A model generated the notes under the pieces. That model was given only the letters and a program-made list of their open reading frames with translations. It ran no database searches and had not been told where the DNA came from. A stretch of 26,006 bases of DNA from Daldinia sp. FL1419 (lineage: Eukaryota > Ascomycota > Sordariomycetes > Xylariales > Hypoxylaceae). Made by a program: the position numbers and the translations under genes. Location: assembly GCA_025201765.1 (NCBI GenBank), contig MU623621.1, positions 1 through 26,006 on the forward strand, written 5' to 3'. Below, one piece after another: positions 9,527 to 21,044 of the stretch (position 1 is its first letter; every line of letters starts with the position of its first letter).

Positions 9527-11157
9527 TCGATGATCACCCGATCAAGCTGCGGTGGGGCGGCCAATGGTTGGACCTGCCTAGTGCTCCGGGTCTCTTACTT
9601 TGTATCAGTGCTTAGAATCTGAAGAGTTGATTTGAGGGGTCCATGGATTGTATAAGCAATAGAATGGATGGACTGCATATTATATCAGTGCGCGACGAGA
9701 ATGATGCGTTGTGCCATCAATTTTCTTGGAGAACGAGAAAATGCGAGGTATAAAAACCTAATGCGATGCAGGTCAACTGGAGACTGAGGGAAACAAGCAA
9801 ACCATTTACTATGCGAAGCTTGAAGATAGAAAAGCTAGATCATTTCGGTGGACGCTAGTGTAAGAGCAAATTGGAAAATGATTTGATTTGTGATAGTTGC
9901 CAGATTGTCTTGTTTTATTTTGTTTTTTATTTTATGTTTTTGTTTTGTTTTGGTTTGGTTTGGTTTGGGTTTTCCAAGCGAGAGAAATATGAGAAATGAC
10001 ATGATCCCCCCCAGCTTGGCTCGGTGGATGTGATGACGGAATGTGATCTAATTCATTTCATGCATGGGTTTCGATGGTGCTACCCGTCCAACAGGAATCA
10101 GGGTATGCTTGCCAATCTCCCGGGAATATCATCTCGTATTCTCCTAGGTTTATCCTTTACCCCCTTTTTCGAGGTACTGTGTAGTATATTTGCGGTGTAT
10201 AACTAAGCAATTAGATACTAACGCTCCTTTGCGTTACCCGTGCCTGATATAATTGCCGGAAAGGCGGGTAATGCACGGCAAAGCTATCCATTGTCTTATC
10301 ACCACACTGTAGGGAAACAAGTGTTTTGGAACATGAGTAAGAGTAGAGGATGCCTCGGGGATTCATTGCGGATCCCCTACATCCTGGGAAGCGAGACTGC
10401 CTGACTATTGAGAAGGATTTGACTAACCTAGGCGGCTTATTTACACGAGGGTGAAACATATGTGTTTAGCACTCGTAGATGAGAGTATATTACGGATGCA
10501 AGACAGACACAAGAGATGATGTTATATTGTGGAATGGTAGCCCGGGTCTTAACACCGACGCTAAAATGAGAAGATATGCGTGTCTAGTTGTATATACCCG
10601 ATTGTGTACGCATGCTTTGCTTGGAAATGCTTCATAATGGAACCCGGTCGCAACTTTCCCAGTATCCTGCTAATCTCTCTTCCATCTTTCCAACGGAACG
10701 GTTGGAATGCTTACATCTCAAACTGGGTGGCGACTTGAAACGGTATACCACGGAAATAGCTGTGTCCCGGTTTCCGCGTCCCCTATTCGCCGTCTCGTCC
10801 CGGCACGTCTAAGACATGCACACTCAGCTCCTACCGCCTTCGTACCCTGGAAGGAGCTGACGTTTTCGATATCGTAATGTATGGACAGAACAGGAGCATG
10901 TAACTAACAACCTGGGTAGCTGTGTTATGACTCCCGGACGGGCAAAGATAATATATACGCGAAAGGAGCGAAAGTTGAGAAATAGGAGGAGATAGAGTGC
11001 AGGAAAAGGAAAATTAACTATGGCTTCGATTTTACCTCCTGCTCCTCTTCCGCTCCATGGGAGATGGGAATTATACCGAAATGTGAGACGGCGATAAAAA
11101 ACACAACCAGAAAAGAAAAGAAAAACCCTAAACAGCTTTTTATATCGCACGCCCCAA
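9527..11157. other. Convergent spacer between ceramidase and glutaminase genes
   Basis: These 1.6 kb hold the 3' ends of two convergent genes. I see a T/G-rich tract (9908-9974) and only short open frames (all under about 110 codons) without recognisable protein motifs. No RNA gene or transposon ends were recognised. Confidence 0.5.
9908..9974 (+). repeat. T/G-rich degenerate pentanucleotide tract
   Basis: TTTTG-type units (TTTTATTTTG, TTTTTGTTTTG) pass into TTTGG units (TGGTTTGGTTTGG). The tract lies about 380 bases downstream of the ceramidase stop codon and looks like low-complexity expansion by slippage. Confidence 0.75.
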
Positions 11158-13504
11158 TTACGGTAGGGCTAGCAGGGCAAAGTGACCACCGGCCACGGGT
11201 CGCGCCGTGAACTGAAGGCCGCCGGGATAATCACCAGTATCGGCATCATAGAGATCGGTTAGCGGCTTGTTGGTAGGCGTGACATCAATCCAGCTGGCGA
11301 TAAGCTTGACGAAAGTGTCACGAGTCTTCTCGCTAGAAGTAGCTGCAGCCCATAACATCCAGTCCGTCTTGGTGTACGTGTGTCGTGTGTCAAGAGGCAC
11401 GCCGTACTCGAGTGCTACCGTCGGATAAAAGTTTGACTGTATGTCGTAGACAGACTGTGGCACAAAATCACCAAACCCCAGTAGTGAGTTGGCGTATAGG
11501 TTGTATAGCAACCCATGGGAATCGTCGTCCCCGTAGCTTAGCGTCGCGTGTGGCGGGTCTGCCGCCGTGTTAAGTCCAAATCCCTGCCACTGCTCGATAT
11601 ACGACTTGGCTGTGTCATCGAATGACTTAGCATCGTCATCGTTGCCTGTGCGGTCGGAAATCTCAGCCATGGCTTTCAGACCAATGATACCCTTGAGTCC
11701 TAAGTTCGTCTGGTTGGCTAGAGAACCCGCGAAGTCATCCGTTGAAATCTGGTCCGCAGGTATCAAGGCTTCGTCTACAAGGTAGCCTGCCCACTGCTTT
11801 AGGATGGGATAGTGTTGGGCAAGGTAATCATTATCGTTAGTACGTTGCGCGTAAGCGAGTACCATGATGATCATATTGCCGCACTCTTCCAGCGGCATGG
11901 GCTCATCGGAGCCATCGGGATAGCCCTTCGCAACGGGGAAGGTACCAAGATCATGGATAGCGTTAGTGTTAGGGTAGTGGCCATTCTCTTGGTTGAGGAA
12001 AAGGGGCTTCAACATGTAATCCAGAAGAGAGGGGTTCGTGTACAAGATCAAGGGTATGGCGGGGAAGATGACGTCCACAGTTTGAATATCGCTATTTGAG
12101 CTGATCTCCTTGAGGAATACTAGAGGATCCGAGTCAGTGCCTGTAAACTGCAAAGCCCCGAACGTCTGTCTGACACTAAGGCTTGTCAAAGTCAAGTAAT
12201 TTTGGCCCGCAGCGGCTATAGAGTCCGAGGCTACTTTGTTGTCCAAGTCCGTAGATAGTTTCGAAACTTCATCGTAGTCATTGTAGAAAAAGGTCATCTG
12301 TAACTATTAGACCGAATACACCTAATTTGAACTTGGTGGAACTAACAGCTTCAACATCTGAGTCGAAATAGCTTTGCCATAGGGCGGGATAAGTGGTGAG
12401 ATCGCTGCCCTTGCCCAAGAGATTGATTGCGCCCTCCTGTGTCATACCAAGAGTATACAAGGTAGAAACGGTGGAGGATCCAACGGGACCAAGGTCGCTA
12501 GCAAATCCAAAGACTGGCCTACAGGAAAAATTAATACACATTGATTGCCGCTAAATATCCCATTGTGACGTACCAATTATCTTGTACAGCTCTAAAGTTG
12601 GAATCTTTAGTACTGGGAAGAGCACCTTTGTCAAGGAAAGCTCCTCTCACGTCGGTATCAGCACCAATTTGCCACGAGAGCTATCAAGTTTACATTAGCC
12701 TCGTCTGGCGTTGAACTCATATAGGTAAACTCTTTACTCACATTGTCCACATCTTTGGTGGACCAAAACCAAGTGCCCCAGTTTGCTTGCTGGTTAGTCT
12801 CGGAAATCGCCGCTTGATCTTGGCGTTCGAATTGATGATATGCAACTCCATCGGCAGATTTATAGTCCCACTCGATGACAGCGTTCAGATCACCAGAAGC
12901 CCATTCTAAGAGGATTGACGAGTTAATTGGTCAGTCACGAGATAGGGCTTTTCGACTTACCGGCTGAGACGTCAGCGTACAACTGAACATCATGGCTGGC
13001 GCCATCTAGGGAGTGAACGCCAACGTCAAGGTAAGAGAATACTAGAGATTGTCGTTTCAGATCGGACGGTGTTACAGGCGACAAGAACGTGATATTCATC
13101 TCAACTTTGCCGCCTACGTTCATCACGAACGTGCTTCGTGTCGACGTGTAAGAGAATTCAGTCTGATCTACCACATCCGCGCCGGTCGGTGCGCCCAGCC
13201 AATTGTACGCCTTTCCATCCACGCGAATAAAACCAGCCCAGCCCGTGTTCTGTTGACTGAGCGAAGGTTAGCTCGCAAAAGGGCAAACTCTACGGGAACG
13301 GAAAGCAAACCTCCAAAACTTTGGCCATTCACCGGCAAGATAACCCCCGTTCCCGCCATCGCTACCGACGTTTAACCATGAATTCAGGTACGGCGACTTA
13401 ACAGCTAAAGGAATCGCAGGAGGCCTTGCAGGACTAAAGCTTGAGGCAGCATCGGCCAAGTTGCCGAGGAGGGCCACCCCGGCCAGCAGACTTCTAAGCC
13501 CCAT
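11158..13504 (-). CDS. gtaA: Secreted glutaminase A-like protein (GtaA type)
   Basis: GtaA-type enzymes are extracellular fungal glutaminases that release ammonia from L-glutamine. Six exons on the minus strand (13504-13311, 13256-12961, 12905-12742, 12680-12574, 12518-12347, 12297-11158) give 690 residues, the family's usual length. Introns are 54, 55, 61, 55 and 49 bp, all GT..AG; the last donor is the less common GTTAGT. Residues 1-20 (MGLRSLLAGVALLGNLADAA) form a signal peptide. The mature N-terminus reads SPYLNSWLNVGSDGG and then YLAGEWPKFW, which continues into TGWAGFIRVDGKAYNWLG after the first intron. LSWQIGADTDVRGAF and DNWPVFGFASDLG mark the DUF5127-type region. FFYNDYDEVSKLS through the C-terminal GGHFALLALP mark the DUF4965 six-hairpin region. 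Cryptic AG sites near 13254 would shift frame; CTCAG at 13261-13257 keeps it. Activity is inferred from family only. Confidence 0.92.
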
Positions 13505-13765
13505 CACGGATATCGAAGTATAACGAGTAGACAATCCGAGGTATTGAAACCTGGAAAACCTGATGGGTTGGGGGGAAGGGGGGGGGTGGTTGGTAAGGGA
13601 TAATGGGCAAGGTCCGATGTTTCGGAAACCTAAAGAGAGTAGAAGCAATCAAGGCTGTTAAGGTATGTGGTAGAATAAACTTAGAAGGGGCAAGACAAAG
13701 AAAACTGTGCTTGGAGCTGGGGCGAAGGTTGATATTTGAATGAGATTCCGGGTTACTTATCTCCG
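13505..13765 (-). promoter_or_regulatory. Leader and proximal promoter of the glutaminase gene
   Basis: Immediately upstream of the start codon the coding strand is C- and CT-rich; on the plus strand, 13565-13586 is a run of G3, G6 and G9 blocks separated by two-base gaps. An AGATAAG word on the coding strand (13762-13756) fits the HGATAR consensus of AreA/NIT2 nitrogen regulators, which would suit a glutaminase, but one site alone is weak evidence. The frame extends upstream without an ATG, so 13504 is the first usable start. Confidence 0.4.
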
Positions 13766-16700
13766 TACGAGATATGCAATCCAATCTAGGATCTGGGGGG
13801 CGTCCGAGCTAACAGGATCAGATGGGTGGACAAATAAGGAAGGTTTCGCAGATGTATGGGAGTACAATGCAGACAGGGAACGAGGAGGGAACCTTAAGCA
13901 AAGGCTAGGGATAGAGAGAAAAGAAAGTAGTCATGAGACTGAGTATATGCTGCCATGCATGATCAGGTCGCCATCTAAGCTGGGGCGTATTCCAATTCCG
14001 TTCAGTCTTGGCCTACCTCACATATAACTACACAAGTTTACATGGGCAGGGTTTACCTTTGAAAGAAACCAGCCGTTGTTCTCCGTAATGTGCTTGAGGA
14101 ACTTCACGAAGCTATGGCGTCTCGGGCCTTTGTGATGACATATTAGTCTATGGTAGTAGGTATGGCAGCAAGAGGCTGGACCGCCCGGCGGGTCACGAGC
14201 CAATAGCCAATGGGTCCATGGTACAAAACAAGATAAAAAGGAAGTAGCTAATTAAGTAGCTAATTAACTACTTCGTAATTAGCCCCTTCGGAGTCCAAGA
14301 GATTAAAGAAACCGTAGCGAAATAAGGATGGTTAGCATCAGTGTAGACTTACAGTTGTTACCGTACTTACGTATACGTATAGACTTAGGTAAGAATTTGG
14401 GGAGCTATGACGGGCATCGGGTAATCCACCTGTCCAACTCCCATGGAATGGGGTTTGGCTGTGGGGAGCGATGTTTATTTGGTCGTTTACCTACCTGGTC
14501 GTCGAATAAGACCGGAATGTGCCGGTAGGGCCGTAGGTCTCACCCGCAAGAGGAAGGAGATCTGCGGCCCGTAAGAAAACTAACCAGAGAGAACGGGCAG
14601 GTTAGTATGATCTAGTGACCTATACTGTTATTGAATCGGATCACCCAGCCGTCTAGAGCCGTCTATTTACCGCCGCTGTCTCTAATCCGGACTCAAGGAA
14701 TGAGGCAGCTAGCAACCTAGCAAAGACTTTGTATCCATCCTAGATTCCCTCGTAGATTTGATGTCGAACATTCATACTTGCGCAGCTGGCCGCCCTGGGT
14801 CCGTACCTTTTCGTGTTTGAAAAAGAAAATAACCCTATTCTAAGCATGTAAATCCCCCTAGGTATGAAGACAGACGCGTGTCGCGCCGCCACGTCAAGCT
14901 ACCACAACTGCTACAATGCAGGTCCGGAAAGCTTACCAACGCTGATATATAAAATATATCTAGGGTTTTATTAGATTTAAAACCATAGTAGACTTCGCTA
15001 CCCTTCGACATTGTTGCCGACTTAGGCGACAGTGTACGAGAAATCGGGCTGAAATTATTTGAAGGGATCGGCTATCAGTCTCAAACCAGAGCTAGCCCAC
15101 CATTCCCAGATCTATTCTCAGTCTGATTCGCCAAGGAAATTTATGCATACTGCTGCCCTCTGGTGCGCCGTGAGAGTTGCAATCCTGAAAATTTTTTCTC
15201 ATGACATATCTGCATGGTCCCGGGGGAGTAAGCTCACATGTGTATATTGACAATAGCGGCCGTCATTTTAATAAGGTTTTAGCCTCGGTAGCTTGAGGCT
15301 TTAAATTCGGGTTATTGGGCTGCGCCGCTTCGTAGCTGGTCCATGTCGTCCATGTAGAGACGGACGCAAGTAGCTCCCGCTGTTCCCGACTTCCAAGCTT
15401 TTCTAGTTAGCTGTCTAGGCGGCGGTATGACAGCCCCCGATTCTGGGGAATTAAGCTTGGCGAAAGGCAGTGTTAATTCTTCTTCTATATACCGTGTTGT
15501 ATCTTCCCCATAATTGGCTTTTAAGATCTCGTGTCTTGCTTCCAGGATATTTTCTATAGTCTTTGCTGTCATTCGAGGCTTGATGGTCCCTTACATGAAT
15601 CTTGGTTGGCTAATCCAATACTATTGTGTTCCGCATAAGAAAGGGGACCAATGGTGTAGTCGCTCAACAGCTAAACGCCAAATTAGAAGCAATAAATCGA
15701 TTTCAACGGTTTATTGTCCTGCTGAGCCCTGTAATAAACCCCAACCCAGCTAGCTCCCTTAGCGCGCGGGGGATCGACAACTGAGACAAAGGAGAGCAGA
15801 GCTTCGACGATGCTTTCTTGAACAATACTACTGCCATAAACTTCATCTGCAGGGTTGTAGCTGGAGGTTTAATGAATAAAGATACGTATGATATCGTACG
15901 GACTCCATGCTGAAAAATTAAGTAATATACGACCAGGGCAGCGTATAACACAGCATGGTCTGAGTCACACGGGTTCAATGCTGTCTAATGCTGTCTACTG
16001 ATAAAATGTGCTGGCAACACATACACCTAGGAGTAGAAATCGGGTTGCATTGAGCTCCAGGCAGTGACGCGTTGGCCGCCGGGTGCCCACCAGGGGGGAT
16101 CGAGCGCGCGGGGCATGAGATTGTGACCATTACCCCAAAGGCCTCACGTGTTGAAGATCTAGCAGTCTTATTCTCACCTCTGCCAAGTTTTCCGCTAGGA
16201 TCGGGGACTTCTCCAGCTCACGGCAATCCGGGGAAAGCCTCAACGAGATTCCGGAATAAGTCGACTAAATATCACATATGAGGTGAAAAGGAGCGTTTTT
16301 AAGACGGAGATCATGGGATCTTAGTGTTACATTGGCGTCGCGCGTCCAAGCTTTTTTTCAGTCTTCCTTCCTAGTCTCTGGCTAGGTAGTTTCACGATAT
16401 AAGTTGTTATTGCGCGTAAATTCCGCCGATTATATGCCGTCTTCATAGATAGAGTGTGCCACACAAGGTCTAGCCGCCTAGGTAGCCTCGGGATGACGAA
16501 GTGGCCCCAACTGTCGGTAAGCCTACCCATGGGGAGCTACTATATGTCGTGCTACCCCGCAATCTAATCATACAGAGAGCCTAATCCGATGCTAAGGATT
16601 TCCTATAACTTTCTTTACATTCTAGCTGGCCTCGTGGTTCCCTTCCAAGCCCGAGCTGTCAGCAAGGCGTGGCCGCTCATGTATGGGCGGATATCACACC

Positions 16701-18084
16701 TGAAGATATGAGGTCGTTGCCGTATGCCTAACCAACACCTATCCATCTCGCTTTGTAGCGGGAACGTTGCAGATCCACTCGACGAACCAGCCTCAGATTG
16801 TGTGGATGGTGCGTACGACGACCCTTGAAAACCTCCAACTTCACGTTTCTTCCTAGGGTTGCCCTTTTGTCCGAACAGGGGATTCTAGGCAGTTGCAGCC
16901 AAGAGACGTCAGCCAAAATTTCCACGATGAACTTACGAGCTAAAGAAACCGTCCACACTCCCTCTGAGGACCTGCCACATTAGGCCATTTCGTGTCGGGG
17001 TAATAGAATGTCGACATACTGTTGCACAAAATAGAGTAGTGTCATATAAGAATACCAGACCTAACGTTCACATGACTAATAGACGGCCTAGTAAGAAGTT
17101 AGGTGGTATTTCTACCGAACGCTGCTTCAGTCATCGTTTGGATGACAAGTTTGGGAAATAGACTTGAAGTAGACCGGCGATACTAATTATGATGTTGAAG
17201 GCTCATTTTTAGATTTCTAGATCTCGGGCTTCGGATTCTCGAAACAAGATAATATGGTAGCAAGCGCCTGAAACAAACGTAGGATGCTTGATACGCTGCT
17301 GCTGGCGAGCGTGGTAATGGCAGTATGATGTCTGATGTTGCGCTGAGGTTGTCAAATGAGGCCAGTAACAACGCATTGTACCTACATTACATTGCATTGA
17401 ATCTGAACCGACCGTGGGGGGGCATGCATTACCTCTTCGCGTCCACAGGCCATAAAATCGACCTTGTTGCCGGGAAATATTCGTGCCGCTAGTATTCCAG
17501 TGAACTTCAAGGATGAAGAGAGCAGCATAGCATTTCCCATGCCGGCTAGAACATCCGACATATGAGACCCCCGCGAGAAGTTACCATTCGGAACGGGTCC
17601 GATGGAAATTCCAGTGGAATCATGCTTGGAAGTTGACATATGTATACGCATTAAAGACTAAGAACTTTATCGGCCAAATTTTCACATGTCCAGCTGAATC
17701 GATACCCGCCAGCACCGTTAGTTCGACTACTATTCTGATTAGTCCGTCATACGCCCGATTGTTATTATGCACACTAGTAAATATGTTCCTGCTTCTTCCA
17801 TCCTTCGAAGGCGCTCGAGCATTCAATGGCGGTAAGCCCTGAGTTGAAGCGCGTGCCTAGCACAGTTTTCCTAAACAGAAAGATAGGTTCAGGGGTTGAT
17901 ATTCTCCGAGAATCTATACTACGCCATTAGCTTCAGCTAACTAAAATAAACCCCGTCAATATTCCCCGACGTTAACTTGAATACTGCGACCTGTCCAACT
18001 ACAATCGCCGCATAGTCGAGGTATGGTTAAGCAAGCGTAACAACCCGTCCAAAGTATGGTTCGTCCAATGTCGAAAGCATCGCC
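13766..18084. other. Gene-poor tract between glutaminase gene and transposon cluster
   Basis: There is no gene that I can support in these 4.3 kb, although base composition stays near that of the gene island. The more protein-like open frames are 15572-15312 (minus, 86 codons, starting MTAKTIENILEARHEILKAN) and 17651-17382 (minus, 89 codons, with SDVLAGMGNAMLLSSSLKF). I recognise neither family. Small repeats include two AGTAGCTAATTA units and an inverted partner (about 14244-14283) and a doubled AATGCTGTCT near 15978. The tract may hold decayed genes. Confidence 0.4.
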
Positions 18085-18093
18085 GCGTTGAGA
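18085..18093 (+). repeat. Target-site duplication, left (GCGTTGAGA)
   Basis: A perfect 9-bp match to 18638-18646 flanks the inverted-repeat element at 18094-18637. Confidence 0.85.
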
Positions 18094-18637
18094 CGGTAAA
18101 TTTAAATCTACAACCATATCCTCATAAATCTACAACCCATCCACTTTCCACGTGAGTTGGTGGCCCGACCACAACACACCTAATTTGTAAGGGATTTAGT
18201 CCAACCCCCAACTAAATCAGAATTTTGCCCGGTCGCATTTTCAATATATTTAATTATTTTACAAAAATTCAAATAACCTCCTAGCCATTATTTTTTAGCT
18301 ATGCATCTATTCAATTATTATAATAATACAAATTCAAATCGTGCGCATTTAATTGGTTAGATTAATTAGGCCTTGCTGCCGTGAGCGCTGGCGTTGAGGG
18401 TATCGTGTACGATTGTGGTGGTGGTGCAGGTGGTGGCGTTGGTGTTGACAAGCTGATTTTGTTGCTTTTAATGCTTGAAAAAATGCGACCGGGCAGTTTT
18501 CTGTTTTTTCTGTTTTTAGTTGGGGGATAGACTAAACCCCATACAAATTAGGTGTGTAGTAGTCGGGCCACCAACTCACGTGGAAAGTGGATGGGTTGTA
18601 GATTTATGAGGATATGGTTGTAGATTTAAACTTACCG
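18094..18637. mobile_element. Non-autonomous Mutator-like (MULE-type) element
   Basis: The 544-bp element has very long inverted ends: about 148 bp on the left (18094-18241) pair with about 159 bp on the right (18479-18637). Both start CGGTAARTTTAAATCTACAA and end at GCCCGGTCGCATTTT; the right arm carries a small extra A/C-rich insertion. Each arm contains AAATCTACAACC twice near its tip. A perfect 9-bp target duplication flanks it. Long inverted ends with a 9-bp duplication fit Mutator-like elements best; hAT elements make 8 bp. The 237-bp interior is AT-rich on the left and has a GGT/GTT-rich run (about 18416-18452) on the right. No transposase is encoded, so movement would need a source in trans. 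Confidence 0.85.
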
Positions 18638-18646
18638 GCGTTGAGA
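18638..18646 (+). repeat. Target-site duplication, right (GCGTTGAGA)
   Basis: A perfect 9-bp match to 18085-18093, directly after the right inverted end. Confidence 0.85.
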
Positions 18647-19198
18647 TGCAACGTGCCACAAAGCCAATCCCGATATTAAACTATGCTTCATCCTTGCCGC
18701 GTTATCCAACATCTAATAACTCATCAAAGATAATACGCGGTAAGAGGTCCGGACGAGAAAGATGCTTGGCTGTATGGTAGTTAAGCTTCAATTAGCAGGG
18801 GTTAAATAATAGAATGATGAATGCGGCTTCGTCGTGCTACACAGCGACGATTGGCGGCTTGTTTTTATGCCATATTTTTCTATGTTATCAAGTTTTAAAT
18901 TGGATTCGCAGGAAGAAATATGGGCGGGGGTGGCTTTACGTGCCTTATGTATGAGAACGTAAGGATATAGGACATGTCAAACAGGTTAATACCGTTGCAG
19001 GTGACCATTTTCGAGAGAAGGATAATAGGATTTTCAATCTCATTATTTCTCATTATTTACGGAGAGTTGGTGTAGGACAAAAGATGTACTCTAACAGGAG
19101 GATCATTGGAAAAAAGAGTTTGAACTTAAAATTTGAAGTTCGAAGCATATATCCCCTTAACTGGCACAAAACAACACCCCACTCAGATATATATACAA
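18647..19198. other. Spacer between MULE-like and TA-flanked elements
   Basis: About 550 bases of intermediate composition with no supported gene or structure, becoming AT-rich after about 19080. Confidence 0.45.
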
Positions 19199-19200
19199 TA

Positions 19201-19637
19201 ACGTACCCCACAAGTCAACTGATCAAACAAATCAACCGATCAGCGAAAATATATACAAAATACATCTGTGCGTAAACGTGCGTTCTATTTAAAAAAAAAT
19301 CGTATCAAAATTTGGTTTGAAGATTTAAATATCTCTTTTAAAAGTAATAATTATAATATTTTTTTCTAAGTTTTATACGATTTTTTTCAATTTATTAAAA
19401 ATAAAAACCGGAAAAGTGGGTCTAAAACAGTTGATATTTTAGCCAACTTCTTTTATACCCCTGGAAGAATTTTTTTAAATTTTTTATGATATTAGATTTA
19501 TATAATATAAAATATATTAAAATTTGAAAAAATAAGATTAAGAATTTGTAAAGTTATGATTTTTAAATTTCTTTGATTTTCGGTTATATTTCGGCTGATC
19601 AGTTGACTTGTTTGATTGGTTGACTTGTGCGGCACGT
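19201..19637. mobile_element. TA-flanked inverted-repeat element (MITE-like), copy 1
   Basis: The 437-bp element is bounded by TA on both sides (19199-19200 and 19638-19639). Its ends are imperfect inverted repeats of about 52 bp: the left starts ACGTACCCCACAAGTCAACT, and the right, reversed, starts ACGTGCCGCACAAGTCAACC. Each end holds two TCAACYGATCA-like words 17 bp apart, which could be transposase-binding sites. A TA duplication and small size fit a non-autonomous Tc1/mariner/pogo element. The interior is AT-rich and has no credible protein. Confidence 0.82.
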
Positions 19638-19754
19638 TATAAGAAATAACATATGGCAATTGAAATAATAAGATCTATTATATATAATCTGACTAATTGA
19701 AAGCTTAGACCATGTATTGTACGTTTTTTAGGGGGGGTTGTTATTTTGTATTTA

Positions 19755-20191
19755 ACGTACCCCACAAGTCAACCAATCAAACAAATCAACTGATCAGTGA
19801 AAATACATACAAAATACATCTGTACGTAAATGTGCGTTCTATTCAAAAAAAAAATCGTATCAAAAATCGGTTTGAAAATTTAAATATTTCTTTTAAAAAT
19901 AATAATTACAATAATTTTTCCAAATTTTATACGATTTCTTTCAATTTATTAAAAATAAAAAACGGAAAAGTGGGCCTAAAATAGTTGATATTTTAACCAA
20001 CTTCTTATATACCCCCAAGAGAATTTTTTCAATTTTTTTATAATATTAGATTTATATAATATAAAACATATTAAAATTTGAAAAAATAAGATTAAAAATT
20101 TGTAAAGTTACAATTTTCAAATTTCTTTGATTTTCGGTTATATTTCGGCTGATCGGTTGACTTATTTGATCGGTTGACTTGTGCGGCACGT
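19755..20191. mobile_element. TA-flanked inverted-repeat element (MITE-like), copy 2
   Basis: This is the same 437-bp family as copy 1, in the same orientation, starting 117 bp after copy 1 ends and flanked by TA (19753-19754 and 20192-20193). It aligns with copy 1 along its whole length. In about the first 270 bp that I compared by eye, roughly 20 differences are C/T or G/A transitions and about four are transversions. Because both copies keep their own TA and both ends, they look like separate insertions rather than an internal tandem duplication. Confidence 0.82.
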
Positions 20192-20254
20192 TAATCTAAT
20201 TAATCTTTTATTTTAGTAAGTTTAGATTAGAATTTTTACCAACCATTATAGTTA

Positions 20255-21015
20255 TAGTTATGGGACAAAAAAACCGCACACCTCAAATTGCGTACCCCTA
20301 ACATTCAAATTTAAATAACTTAATATAAAAAATAAATAAAATTTATTAATCTTTTATTTTTAATTATTTAATTAATAAAATATTTATTTCTGATTTTTTA
20401 TATTTATTATTATATAACATTAATATTAAAACAGTTAATATAAGTACGTCTAATTTTTTGTATAAAATATAATTTAATATAAAGTTATATATAATATAAG
20501 ATAAATTTAAAAAAATTATAAATATAAATTTCAAGTAATTATATATATAAAATTACTTTCCTTAATATTATAAATATAAAATTGAATAAGTTATAAACTT
20601 TTGAAATATATATATTTTAGTGATTTTGATAAAAAATCTACGTTTTTCTATAAAACACACCATATTCAACTAAATATAATTCAACCAATCTAAATTATTT
20701 TAATGCAAAAAAACTTTACATATATAAATAAATACATAAACTTTATATAAATATATTTTTTAAAATTTAAAAATAATCTTTTAGGGTTTGAAATAATTTC
20801 TATATTTTATTTAAAATTCATTATATAATAACCTATTTTTTATAATTTTTCTATTAATTCTTTTTAAAAATTAAATTTATAAATAGAATCTATAATAAAT
20901 TTTAATATAATTTTATATATATATATTATTAATATCTATATATTATGATATTAAAAGGAATTATTGAAACTATATATATAAATTTGAGGTGCGCGGTTTT
21001 TTTGTCCCATGACTG
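20255..21015. mobile_element. 761-bp TA-flanked element with 35-bp inverted ends
   Basis: The left end reads TAGTTATGGGACAAAAAAAC and the right end, reversed, CAGTCATGGGACAAAAAAAC. The match continues through an ACCTCAAATT word to 35 bp, with three mismatches that are all transitions. TA flanks both sides (20253-20254 and 21016-21017). This fits a Tc1/mariner-superfamily element. The interior is extremely AT-rich with no readable transposase, so it is a non-autonomous copy or a mutated internal deletion. It is a different family from the two 437-bp copies next to it. Confidence 0.78.
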
Positions 21016-21044
21016 TACTATTCATTTGGTCAATGCAGATATAT

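Noticed and set aside
11118..11136. Telomere-like AACCCTAAA words (also at about 5480)
   Set aside because: They are single units with no tandem array; a telomere would show many TTAGGG/CCCTAA repeats.
13251..13254. Alternative glutaminase acceptor at AACAG near 13254
   Set aside because: Using it shifts the reading frame; the CTCAG acceptor ending at 13257 restores WSQQNTGWAGF, as the family requires.
13257..13648. N-terminal extension and alternative readthrough of the glutaminase exon 1 frame
   Set aside because: The upstream part of the frame has no ATG, and the downstream readthrough past 13311 is intron. A signal peptide begins exactly at the 13504 ATG.
19084..19984. Small open frames of 63 and 90 codons over the two 437-bp elements
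   Set aside because: They start outside the elements and run through AT-rich inverted-repeat sequence; their similarity to each other only reflects the repeat.
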